Made by a program: the position numbers and the translations under genes
Assembly: GCF_963583255.1 (NCBI RefSeq)
Contig: NC_084811.1
Span: 16,634,088-16,698,087 of the forward strand
DNA from: Pyrus communis
Taxonomy: Eukaryota; Streptophyta; Magnoliopsida; Rosales; Rosaceae
Length of the DNA stretch: 64,000 nucleotides
Direction of reading: 5' to 3'
Part shown: in pieces, positions 32,986-43,240 of the stretch
Numbering within the stretch: the first letter of the stretch is position 1
Layout of the letters: each line of letters starts with the position of its first letter
Notes under the pieces: generated by a model
What the model saw: the letters and a program-made list of their open reading frames with translations, nothing else
What the model was told of the DNA's origin: nothing
Database searches by the model: none

Positions 32986-34714
32986 CGTCCGGTTAGAAGA
33001 CGTTAAAGCAAGCGCTTCTTGGGGGGCAACCCATGCGTTCAAATAAAGAAGACCTAGGAATCTCCGGCTCTACAACCAGATTTGCATTCCTAAACCCTAC
33101 TCTTTATTGCTTTTATTTTGCCATGTTTGTCGTGTTTGTTAGTTGTGTTATTGGGTTGTTTATTTGTGAGTCTATGCTTAAAACATTGAGGACAATGTTT
33201 GGTTTAAGTGTGGGGGGGTAAACAAAGTGTTTTTCATGCAAATTCGTGGGATTTTATCACCTATCATTTCTAAAGTTGTTTTTCACTGTTTTTAAGTGTT
33301 TTTAGTGTGTTTTGAAGTGTTTTCATGTGTCTTAAACTGAAAATCCGAAAATTTGAAAAAAAAAATCGAAAAAGAGTGTTTTAAAAACCCAAAAAGAGTT
33401 GTTTTTAGAGTCATATTTGCTTTTATGTCTGTTTGTGTCTTAGGATACCTTCCAACACAATGATGAGGATTTGGTTTGTAATTGCATGACTATTACAGAA
33501 AGTTACAAACATGGATGGAAGTTTGATATGCTCTTTGGTTTATGCTTGGTTATAGTTGACATGTACAAATTCACATGTAATCACAAAGGAAAAAAAATCA
33601 GTTTTTGTAACATGCTTGAAGGAAGAAACTCAAACTAATGCTACAACCCTGAGAGACTTGAGCCAAAACTTTATTTGGAGAGTTATTAATCTTGATTTTT
33701 TGTTTTCTAAAGTCGTTGCATGATCTCATTATTCTTTGCTTGGTTGCTACTTATAATGCGTTTCATCACTATAGTTCCACATACTAGAACTCATGCCCAT
33801 TTCATTCAAATCATAAAATTGAGTGCATAACATAAAACAAGATGAAGTTGTTTAGTTAAACCAGAGCCAAAAAGCCTTACCCTTTGCATATGTATTGTAT
33901 GTCAACCCCTTTGAGCCTTTGTTAGCCTATTGTCTTTGTTAGCCCACATTATCCCTACCTAACCTAGAATAGGACTATCCATACCCTTGTTCTTAAAGTA
34001 TAGTGAAGCATGACTTAGAAGGAATTCCTTTTGATCTAAAAATTGCAGAAAAACAAGTGTGGGGGAAGGATTTTCGTGGGAATCCATGAAGTTGTATGAT
34101 TGATGTGCCAAAGAAAAAGATTAGGGCACGGGAAAAAAAAAATCCTAAAAAAGAAAGAAAAAAGAAGGGAAAGTTGAAGAATAGAAAGAAAAAGAGTTGA
34201 AAATAAGTGAGAATGAACTCACAAGTGTTGATTGTTGAAGAAAGGGTCCAAAAGTTTGAATTTGACCCTAAGTTATGTGTGAATCTTCCCTTCATGTTTA
34301 AAGTTGATTTCTGCATTGAAAAGTGAATTCTAAGTGTTTATTTCATTACTTTGCTTACTATTACTTTAAGAACTTTTGTTTATCCTTACCCTTCTTTGTT
34401 AGCCAATACCTTAGCCCCATTACAACCCTTTGACTTCGATCTTGATTGTTATGTGTTTCAATATGTGGAGTTTAAAATTGGTTTGAGCATATGGTATCCC
34501 TGGTTCTCGCGTCTAAGTAGTGGCATTCCATTCATGAGATCATATACAAGTCAATAATTCTGGAAATTGCCTTCTTTGTTATGACATATGTGAGTATTAG
34601 TTTACATATTTACATCAATCTTCTCACACATACCTAGTGTAGGGAGTCTAGTCAGAAAATCTGTGTGAAAATAGAGAGTATATCTTGTGAGGAATTGGGG
34701 GATTCTCTAAGGCA
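32986..34714 (+). other. Element I: post-pol non-coding region
   Basis: It contains GACGTTAAAGCAAGCGCTTC followed by TTGGGGGGCAACCCATGC (about 33000-33035); the perfect inverted repeat AAACATTGAGGACAATGTTT (33181-33200) with TTAAGTGTGGGGGGGT; and a second AAGTGTGGGGGAAGG tract near 34054. It breaks off at about 34714, before the polypurine tract, where a reversed LTR fragment begins. No coding sequence is seen. Confidence 0.8.
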
Positions 34715-35209
34715 GTATTGTGGCAAATTTCTAGAAGGAAATGCATAAGGGGTGCGGCATCCTCTTAGGAGAAGGATAGGGCTTCTAGAACCATATATTT
34801 AGGTGTTCTAATGTGAAAGTAAGTCCTCATTGCTGCAGGAATTAAGGTAGCAAAAGATTAGGATAAGATAAGATAGGATAGGGTTCGGATAAGATAAGGT
34901 TGTTTGGATAATGTTCCATGTTTCTTGCTCTTTCCTTAACTTCTTTGTCTTGAACTTGTTTCTCCAGATTTGTAGCATGTTCCTAGCCTCTTTTGTCTTC
35001 AAATTCGTCCATCCACCTTGCTCCATATGCGAGCTATCCATTCTATGCCCAAAACTGCTCCAAATAGCTCCAAAATGCACTTTCTTGCCTCTTTTGCCAT
35101 TAGGACCTACAAACACACGAAAATAGCTTAAAACACTATAATAAATGGAAACTAACTATATAAATGCAAGAAAACAAGCTAACTAAGTCGCATAAATATG
35201 CTCCTATCA
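34715..35209 (-). mobile_element. Reversed LTR 5' fragment (about 495 bp)
   Basis: Ends ATATGCTCCTATCA at 35209, the reverse of an LTR start. It resembles the LTR subtype at 50608-52432 (AAGATAAGATAGGATAG region; CTCCATATGCGAGCTATCC). The inner end at about 34715 is truncated within element I's tail. Confidence 0.75.
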
Positions 35210-35276
35210 TTTACAGCATCTTTACTACAATTGTTAATAAGAGGGTTTAATTTGAGTGCTATTATATACCACATCA
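35210..35276 (+). mobile_element. Forward LTR end fragment (67 bp)
   Basis: CATCTTTACTACAATTG, GAGGGTTTAATTTGAGTG and the end TACCACATCA are the terminal part of a forward LTR. It is probably the remains of element I's 3' LTR, cut by the reversed fragment at its left. Confidence 0.7.
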
Positions 35277-35683
35277 CTTTTAGTATTGGAGTAATTGAAA
35301 ACTAGCTGTTATCAGAATTTGTAACTGAACAGCTCCTCTTTATTCTGTTATAAATTCTTATCAAAACCTCCAAATCACAAGCTATAAAGATATCAGAAAG
35401 AAGACATCCAGGGCTTTTCGACCATATATGGCCCATTTTCTAATTCGTTTTGAGCACTTCGGGGCAATGCTTGCAAGCTGGCTGTTCTGCAAGGGCCTTT
35501 TCTGGCGGATCTTGGGCTACTTGTTACAATATTCAAAATAAGATGATTTCTTCAAGTCCTTACTTTCATCCTGAAATACAATACAAACAACAAAATACCT
35601 TGTGATGCATAGAGATTTTAAGTAAAAAACCTAAGTAAAAGAGGGCATATAAATATAATTTTATGCACTCAACACTTCTATCA
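35277..35683 (-). mobile_element. Element J (reverse): fragment of a different LTR type
   Basis: On the minus strand it starts TGATAGAAGTGTTGAGTGC at 35683, next to a polypurine tract (AAGTGTGGGGGAATT), so it is the start of J's 3' LTR. After TGATAG the sequence (GCATAAAATTATATTTATAT and on) is unlike the other LTRs in the window. It is truncated at 35277. Confidence 0.7.
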
Positions 35684-36388
35684 AATTCCCCCACACTTAG
35701 CTTTTGCTAGTCCCTGAGCAAAACAAAGAAAACAAAACAAAACCTAAATCTTCCAACAATCACCTCAAGGATTTCCAATGAAACACGACATATTAAAAAT
35801 CACTACTCACATAGATTTTAGCCATCCTTACTCTTGAGCTTATACTTAACCACAATAACTACTCACTAGCTTGCATTTAATCAATTAAAACAACATTTGA
35901 AAGTAGTAACATGCCTTAGAGATTTCAATCAATTCCTCACCGGATATACTCTCTATTTTTACACAGATTTTCTGACTACACTCCGTATACTAAGTATATG
36001 TGAGAAGATTGATGCAAATATGTAGACTAGCACTCACATATGTTATAACAAAGAAGGCACTATCTGGAATTATAAATACAAACATGTATACGATCTCATG
36101 AATGGAATGCCACTACTTAGAAGCGAGAACCAGGGATTCTATATGCTCGTACCAATTTCAAACTCCACATATTTAATAACATAACAATCAAGATAAAAGG
36201 GCTAAGGTATTGGCTAACAAAGAAAGGTTAAGGATAAACAAAGGTTCTTAAAGTGATAGTAAGCAAAGTAATGAAATCAACACTTAGAATTCAACTTTTG
36301 ATTGCAGCATCCAACTTTAAATACAAGGGGGAGATTCGTACAACTTTAGGGTCAAATTCACTTTTTTGGATGCTTCTTCAACAACCAA
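35684..36388 (-). other. Element J: 3' non-coding region, left part
   Basis: The minus-strand polypurine tract (AAGTGTGGGGGAATT), GACTAGCAAAAGC, then family 3' sequence up to the insertion site of element C. The right part resumes at 49513 after the repeated ACCAA. No coding sequence. Confidence 0.8.
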
Positions 36389-38494
36389 TGATAGGAGCAT
36401 ATTCATGCGACTTAAATGGCTTGTTCTCGTACATTTACGTTATGTTTCTTTAGTTATTTTAGTCCTTTATGCTTCTTTTGTGTGTTTTCAGGATCATAAG
36501 ACGTGTTTGACTAAAAGATGTATTGTGGAGTGTTTTGGGGCCTTTTGGAGCACTATTGGGCTAAGGATGGATAGCTTATGCTTGGAGCCCAAGTGTTGGA
36601 TGAAATTGAAGGCCTTGTATGCACTTAAGGACACAAAACAATGGCCCTAACCCAATTACATAACACCTTGCCATGGGCTTAACACAAACACCATTCCTTG
36701 CCATGCAAGGGGGAGCAATTTGGGTCCATTTTATGCACTTAAACCCTAGCCCAATTACACACCATTGCAGCCAAATCCATTCTTTGCCATGCACATTCAC
36801 CACCAATTCAACCACATGCACTTATTCCTCCATCATTACACAACATTGCAGCCACATGCACCAAAATCCATCCATGCCGTGCACTTCCCTTGCCATTTTC
36901 AGCCATCACACTTCATCATTACAGCCACCATTCACCCTAGTTGTCAATCACATACTTTCCCATTGTATAATTCATCCACATGCATCTTTAACCAACAAAC
37001 AAATCAGCCACAACACACAAAAACAACCCATGTCGTGGCCACCCTTGCAATTCCAGCATTCCACCAAGTTTTCCTAGCTGTTTTTCACATGCATTCATTC
37101 ATAATCATTCACTCACCTTGCAGCCACATTTCCACCCACCTCCTAGCTGTCATGTTCCCTCTTATTTACCTATAAATAAGCATCCATTGCAGCCACAATT
37201 GATGGATTCCATTCACCACACAACACACAACACAAACACACATCCCTTGCCGTGTATCCCCTTCCATTTTGTGCAGTTTTCTCCTCCATTGCAGCCACTA
37301 TCCAACCACTTCCCATCCCTCCAAAACACTTCACACCATCACACAACCTATCCTTAAACCTTGTGCTACAACAACGAGGAAGAGAAGAGTGCCTAAACGT
37401 TCATACAATTCAAGTTTGAGTTGTTGGAATGTTTAGGTGTTTCTTTGATTTCAATGTTTAATTTCAATTCTCTTTGTTTTGTACGTATGAGGAATGGAAG
37501 AGAAGAGTGCCTAAACGTTCATACAATTCAAGTTTGAGTTGTTGGAATGTTTAGGTGTTTCTTTGATTTCAAAGTTATGACGAACTAAACCCCCTTTAGC
37601 TAGGGGGTGATTCGAAACTATGTTTATATTTGCAATATGAATTGATTAACTTTCGTTGGAATTTCATAAGTTGTGGATTCAATTTGTTTAACCGTTTGAT
37701 TGATAACTTATTTATGTATGTTTATTAAGAATGCGCGCTTAATTTTCATGCATGAATATGACGCTAGAATATAAGTGAGTTTCACCTAATCGTTACGAAC
37801 TTATATTCACAAGTAGTGGAGGTTGCTTATAAACAATCGCGTTAAATGAATTCTTGGCACGAGTTTCATGCTCATCATAGTAATGAATGCCTCGTCAACA
37901 CTTATAGTTTTCATAATGCTTAATGATCTTTGATTGTATCTTTATTGTGCTGTTCACGTAAAGGACTTTTGGAGAATGTTGTGAATTGCGTTGCGCAAAC
38001 CCATCCAATTCATTAACTTAAGGAAAACTTGACGGTTAATTTAAGTAGACCTAATTAACCCGGAGTGTTGAGTTTCATAATTTATCGAAAGACCAACTGA
38101 GAATCAATCTTGTATGCAAGTGTAACATGTGTGGAGAAGAACCCCTTTGCTATTCCATCATCCATATTTTCATCACATTCATATTTACGTTTTGCCTTTA
38201 ATTACAATTTGTGCATTTTAGTTAATTTCGTCAAAAACTCATCCCCCCCCCATCTTTTGTTAAGTCTTAATCATTCGTATTTGTTTTATTTTTGTGTTTT
38301 CAAGTATTTGAAGTCTTGTGTACTTGTTTTGAGTTCTTGTTAAGTAAGTTAAGTGTTTTAAAAGTTAGTTTTATTTATTTGAATCAAGTGTTTAGCACCC
38401 CTAGTTAATCCCCGGTTAGAACGATCCCTACTTACATCATTACTACAATTGTCACAAATAGGATTTAGTTTGTGTGCGTATAAATCTCGCATCA
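36389..38494 (+). mobile_element. Element C: 5' LTR (2106 bp)
   Basis: It starts TGATAGGAGCATATTCATGC and ends AAATCTCGCATCA. The flank ACCAA (36384-36388) is repeated after the 3' LTR (49513-49517). A TATA box (TATAAATA, about 37171-37178) is followed by GCATCCATTGCAGCC. It contains the short tandem duplication (about 37380-37570). By eye it differs from the 3' LTR at roughly 15 positions plus one 95-bp deletion in the 3' LTR, so the insertion is fairly recent. Confidence 0.95.
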
Positions 38495-38499
38495 AATTT

Positions 38500-38517
38500 T
38501 GGCACCGTTGCCGGGGA
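38500..38517 (+). other. Element C: primer binding site (tRNA-Asp type)
   Basis: TGGCACCGTTGCCGGGGA, 6 bases after the LTR. It differs from the canonical site of B and E at one base (A for G at position 5), so primer pairing would have one mismatch or wobble. Confidence 0.88.
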
Positions 38518-38705
38518 TTGGCAAAGTTGCTAATCTCTTGTCTTGAGTCTTGTTTAAATTGTTTAGTTTCTGTTTTGTTTTAATTTTTGCACCGTGTGTA
38601 TGTGTTTTGTTTTTGTGCCGTGTGTGGCAACTTGTTTTCTTACTTGTGCCAAGTCTATTAAGTTAGTTACTTATCTTGTTTACTTTTGTGTGTAGGTACT
38701 AGTTT

Positions 38706-40351
38706 ATGACCCGTAGCTCACATCCTGTTCGTAAGCATATCTCCGACTTTGACGGTGATTTCGAGAGGACTTTGAGAAGGAACAAGAAATTGCAAGAGTC
38801 TAATCCTCCTAGTCCCGAACCTGAAGTAGAAGAGGAAACCACGGATTGGGTTAAAGAGGAAGTACCAACCATGGCCGTGGACAATCGAACCATCAAAGAG
38901 CTTTCTGCCTCGGGTTTGGCCAATGCAGCCCCTCTTTGCATTCAATACCCCGCGGCTGCCCAAGGCAAGACCGATGAATTCGAGTTGAAGTCAAGCTTGT
39001 TGCACCACATTCCGAAATACCATGGGCTTTCCATGGAAGATCCCAATAAGCATCTCAAGGAGTTCGAGGTTGTTTGTTCGAGCATGACACCCATAAATGT
39101 CGATGGGAACATTCTGATGATAAAAGCTTTTCCATTCTCTCTTGTGGAAAAGGCTAAGGATTGGCTTTATGAATTGGCACCCGGGACCGTTACTTCTTGG
39201 GAAAGCATGAAGAGAGCGTTCTTGGAAAAGTTCTTCCCTACTTCAAAAATCATTCTCTTGAGGAAGAAAATTAGTGGAATCCAACAAAGTCAAGGAGAAT
39301 CTTTTCCGGCATACTACGAGCGTTTTAAAGCCCTTGTTGCATCATGTCCTCAACATCAAATGAAGTGGAGCTTTTCCTTCAATACTTTTACGAAGGTCTT
39401 CTACCACTTGAACGGCAAATGTTGGATGCATCCGCGGGAGGAGCTCTAGTGGACAAGACACCTAGGGATGCCAAAACTCTCATTGCTAATCGAGCACTCA
39501 ATGCACAACAATATGAAGGTGTTGGGCAGAGAGACACCCCACGGCCACATCATGTAAATGAGGTAAGTTCTATTTCTGAGTTACAATCCCAAATGGCTAA
39601 CCTTACATCTATGTTGTCGCAGTTTGTGGAGGGCCCCAAAGCGCAAGGAGCTACAATTTGTGGTGTATGCTCCATTCAAGGACACCAATCTGATCAATGC
39701 CCTCAATTAATTGAGAACGGAGGATGGGAATCTGCCAATGCCATGGGCTATGGGAATCAAAACCAACCGAGGAACGATCCATATTCTAACACTTATAATC
39801 CAGGTTGGAGAGACCACCCAAATTTCAGATTGAGAGATGCACAACAACCTGCCCAACAAAGTGGATTCCGACAACCCCCAGGTTTCTCTCCAAGGCCAAT
39901 GGCACCACAACCACCTCATCAAGCACAATCATCCCAAACCAACTCAGGTACGTCTATGAATGACGATAAAACATATCAGTTACTAACCACAATGGTGCAG
40001 GGAATGCAGAACCAAGCAAAGGAGGTTAATGAGCTAAAGAAGCAAATGGGCGAAATGGGCGAAATGGCCGAATTTTTGGGACAATTCCGTGAAAATGGTA
40101 AGTTACCAAGCACTACGGTAGTCAATCCAAAAGGTGGTTTCGAAACCGCCAATGCAATCACCTTAAGAAGTGGCAAGGAAGTTGGAACCACCTCACAACC
40201 ACCAAAATCCAGCCAAGAAGAGGATGAAAGGTTGCTGAAAGAGGAAGAGAGCAAGGGCAAAGCCACGGCAAAGGTAGGTCCAAACTCAATTGTTTCTAAT
40301 GTGATTCCACCAAACGTGCCTTTTCCTGGCAGGTTTATGCAAACAAAGTAG
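38706..40351 (+). pseudogene. Element C: gag, with one frameshift and one stop
   Basis: Gag forms the virus-like particle and binds RNA. The ATG at 38706 (MTRSSHPVRKHISDFDGDFE) opens an acidic N-terminal part. It is followed by the conserved core (NRTIKELSASGLANAAPLCI, HLKEFEVVCSSM, AKDWLYELAPGTVTSWESMK, FLEKFFPTS). Near 39362 a one-base loss relative to element B moves the frame. The second frame (from about 39344) carries a zinc knuckle CGVCSIQGHQSDQC (CX2CX4HX4C), a Gln/Pro-rich stretch, and NGKLPSTTVVNPKGGFETAN. A TAG at 40349-40351, where B has a Lys codon, separates it from the in-frame protease. Both lesions are single-base changes. Confidence 0.9.
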
Positions 40352-41134
40352 GAGGAGCAGGAGAAAGACATTCTGGAAACCTTTAGGAAAGTTCAAGTCA
40401 ACATTCCGCTCCTTGATGCAATCAAGCAAGTCCCTAAGTATGCCAAGTTCTTAAAAGAGCTTTGCACAACGAGGAAGAGGATTTCAAACAAGGAGGTGGT
40501 AAGGGTAAGTGAGAACGTTTCCGCTATTTTACAACGAAAGTTACCACCAAAGTGCAAAGATCCAAGTAGCTTTACAATCCCTTGTATTATTGGTCAAACT
40601 AAGTTCGAACATGCTATGTTAGACTTAGGAGCTTCAATTAACGTCATGCCATACTCTATTTATGCCTCAATGAACCTTGGTGAATTGAAAAATGATGGTG
40701 TGATTATTCAGTTGGCCGATAGATCTAATGCCTATCCAAAGGGCGTATTGGAAGATGTCTTACTGCAGGTGAATAATTTGATCTTCCCGGCGGATTTCTA
40801 TGTCCTTGAAATGGAGGAAACCACCCATGCTCCATCCTTGCCGATTCTTCTTGGGAGGCCATTCATGAAGATGGCCCGAACTAAGATAGACGTGTTTAAA
40901 GGCACTTTAACAATGGAATTCGATGGGGAAGTGATTGATTTTAATATTTCTGAAACTATGAGATTTCCTAATGATGATCACTCATGTTTCTCTATTGATA
41001 TTCTTGATTCTTTGGCGCAGGCACACATTGATCAATTACATGGCGATGCACTTGAAACGGTCATTACAAATGGCATAGAAATGAAGGATCATGTTATGGA
41101 GGAGATCCCATTGCATGCTGTGGGCTCTAAGTGA
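40352..41134 (+). CDS. Element C: protease domain fused to the last residues of pol
   Basis: The frame continues from gag after the TAG; the first internal ATG is at 40496. It encodes the retropepsin-like aspartic protease with LDLGASINVMPYSIYASMNL (catalytic Asp in DLGAS) and LPILLGRPFMK near its end. After DSLAQAHIDQLHGDALETVI and EMKDH, the frame joins VMEEIPLHAVGSK and stops. That tail is the normal end of the integrase C-terminus (VEEVPLHAV in D). The whole of RT, RNase H and integrase is therefore missing without loss of frame, and element C is a non-autonomous Gag-protease element. It would need enzymes from another element to move. Confidence 0.88.
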   Translation, partial: EEQEKDILETFRKVQVNIPLLDAIKQVPKYAKFLKELCTTRKRISNKEVVRVSENVSAILQRKLPPKCKDPSSFTIPCIIGQTKFEHAMLDLGASINVMPYSIYASMNLGELKNDGVIIQLADRSNAYPKGVLEDVLLQVNNLIFPADFYVLEMEETTHAPSLPILLGRPFMKMARTKIDVFKGTLTMEFDGEVIDFNISETMRFPNDDHSCFSIDILDSLAQAHIDQLHGDALETVITNGIEMKDHVMEEIPLHAVGSK

Positions 41135-41273
41135 GAAATGAAGGTTTCGTCCGGCTGCAAGACGTAAAAGAAAGTGCTACTTGGGAGGCAACCCAATACA
41201 CTGAATAAAATAAAGCTGTCCATTGATCTCCGATTGGATTAAAAAAAAAAAAAATGGCAGAATGATGGAGCCT
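41135..41273 (+). other. Element C: short post-pol spacer
   Basis: Contains TCGTCCGGCTGCAAGACG and CTTGGGAGGCAACCCAATAC (about 41180-41200), then an A14 run near 41241. The antisense ORF's stop codon follows at 41274. Confidence 0.75.
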
Positions 41274-41945
41274 TCACAAAAGTTGTTTACGTGAAGCCCC
41301 ACTACGAGGCATCGGAGCAGGAGGCATCGGAGCGGAAGGCATGGAAGTAGGAGGCATCGAGGCAGAAGGCATCAAGGCGGGAGGCATCGAAGCTAGATCA
41401 TTTGAGGCCACAATACTTGGTGGAACGCTGGATGACCCAGGAAAAAGGTGCCTCTGGAGATAAGCCGCAAGCCTTTGATGGTCACTTTGAATTCGACCTT
41501 CAGATTCTTGCAGCTCATCAAGTTTCCTCTTCATGCCCGTCGAATAATTGTTGGCAAGCACGTGCAAACTTCTATTCTCGTGCTTAAGCTGTTTGATCTC
41601 CTGCTTAAGACTTTCCACCTCTGCCATCAACGATTCAACCTGACGGGAGCGAGCAAGTAGGCGTTGGCCCATGTTGGACACAGAGCTTGCACACTGAACA
41701 CTGAGAGCGAGGGACTCTTGAACGGCCAACTCATCGGACCGTCCTGAAAGCAGCCTACTATCCTTAGGAGTGAGGAGGTTCCTAGCTACTATTGTAGTTG
41801 TTGTTGCATCCGTCATCATGGAGTCTTCACCTGAAAGAGGACCATTAGAAGATAAAAAAGAAGGGCGCCATACATTACCTTGACGGGGCGCAACCGGATC
41901 GCTGCTGAGACTCAAATCTAAGCAAAGGTTCGATGAGTTAATCAT
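41274..41945 (-). CDS. Coiled-coil protein ORF, antisense to element C
   Basis: This 223-residue ORF has its ATG at 41943-41945 (MINSSNLCLDLSLSSD); the frame extends upstream without another ATG. It has the same architecture as the copy at 24699-25361: Ser/Leu-rich start, QGNVWRPSF, TIVARNLLTPKDSRLLSGRS, a coiled coil from about residue 98 (RQVESLMAEVESLKQEIKQL, then KRKLDELQESEGR), HLFPGSSS, and a repeat-rich tail. The tail here is (S/P)MPP(A/T/S)PMP repeats instead of PSVPTPS, so it changes fastest. I see no stop or frameshift although gag in the same element is broken, which suggests selection or a recent origin. Function unknown; I do not recognise the family. It lies antisense between pol and the 3' LTR. 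Confidence 0.75.
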   Translation of the reverse strand: MINSSNLCLDLSLSSDPVAPRQGNVWRPSFLSSNGPLSGEDSMMTDATTTTIVARNLLTPKDSRLLSGRSDELAVQESLALSVQCASSVSNMGQRLLARSRQVESLMAEVESLKQEIKQLKHENRSLHVLANNYSTGMKRKLDELQESEGRIQSDHQRLAAYLQRHLFPGSSSVPPSIVASNDLASMPPALMPSASMPPTSMPSAPMPPAPMPRSGASRKQLL

Positions 41946-43240
41946 TTTTTCTAAGGTGTTCAAAGAGAAGGGGTGGATGGAGTTAACTCTTAAAGGGCCG
42001 GAGTCGATTTTTAAGAATGGGCAATCTTCAGAGTGTGTTTGTTGGGGTGATCGATACCTCTATAAAAAGCCAAGGCGCCACGACCACCGATTCAAAGAGC
42101 CGGATTTTCCTGCGTAAAGTTCGGCGACGATCTCTCGGCTTTTCCGAAAACGCGTTCAACTTTGTCAAAAGATCTCTGACAAAGCTGAAGACACGTGGAG
42201 GCCATCATCGCAACTACACACTTTTGCCGACAAGCGCAAAGTTCGGCGACGCTTTCTCTGCTTTTCAGAAAACACGTGCAGCTTTGTCAAAAGGAGCCGC
42301 ATCCGTACTACTACGTGTCATTCAGAAAGCGAAGGGGCGCCTGCTCAGAAATCGAAGAGGCGTCATTCAGAAATCGAAGAGGCGTCGTTCAGAAATTGAA
42401 GAGACGTTTGTCGACAGGGGTAAAAGAACAGTACCACCACTTGCTATTGAGAAATCCCTATATATGTCGACCTTCATCTCTTATGGCAAGGCAGACCTGA
42501 AGAAAATGCCTAACTCTTCCTCACCTCTGAGGGCGCACTCCCAGCAAAGCCTTTCGAAATACTCATTTTTTTCTTCTTCCCCAAAGATGATACCAGATGC
42601 CTGGAGTACAGATGACCCAGGAGGAAATGATAGATTGAAGCATGTGCTGATTCATTCACCGCTTCTTCAAAAGCAAAGGTATCTCATATCATCAAGGTCA
42701 AAAGCAAAAGTATCTCATATCATGCTCTTTCCCTGTCTTTTTCCTTGTCCTTGTTCTTACTCGCATGGCAAAGTAAAAGAAGCAATCAGCCGGCACTTGG
42801 AGTCAGTCTTTCGATCTGGAGCCAACTGCCTGGAATCTATTCCTGGTTGCTTACCTAGCGTTGCTCTCGAGTAGTCATCTTCAACGGAGCAAGTAAGGCA
42901 AGTGAAAATGATACATTGAAGCATGTGGAGACAAGCAATAACTGCATATGCTGAGCTATCCTCTAACCCTCTTCAATACAAATTGGAAAGATTGAACAAA
43001 GAAACAGATAAAAGGAGGAAGCTCAGACCTTCGGGGGAGACCAAAAGAATCCTGCTGCCCAGTTCAAGAGTAGCACAAAGGAAAATCAACGAGTGGAGGA
43101 GACCAAAAGAATCCTCCAACCCAGTTCAAGAGTAGCCTGTGGAAAATCAACGATGAGAGAAAACTAGTTCAAGATTAAGCCTGTGGAATCACCAAGATCA
43201 GGCCTCAATGCAATCACCAAGGAGAAGAGGGAATTTACAC
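41946..43240 (-). promoter_or_regulatory. Upstream region of the antisense ORF in element C
   Basis: Homologous to 23331-24698 of element D. On the minus strand it holds a candidate TATA box (GTCGACATATATAGGG, about 42455-42473), and between that and the ORF a run of 22-bp repeats (plus-strand core TCATTCAGAAATCGAAGAGG, about 42318-42410). A long plus-strand frame (42017-42874) exists here but is not conserved in D and is rich in low-complexity Lys/Arg, so I do not call it a gene. It looks more GC-rich than the element around it. Confidence 0.5.

Noticed and set aside
36576..37175. His/Ser/Pro-rich ORFs in element C's LTRs (also 45276-45875)
   Set aside because: Encoded by CACATGCA and CAGCCAC repeats; low complexity, and both strands give similar ORFs.
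42017..42874. 285-codon plus-strand ORF upstream of the antisense gene in element C
   Set aside because: It overlaps the presumed promoter and the 22-bp repeats, is rich in Lys/Arg low-complexity sequence, and the matching region of D has no frame of similar length.
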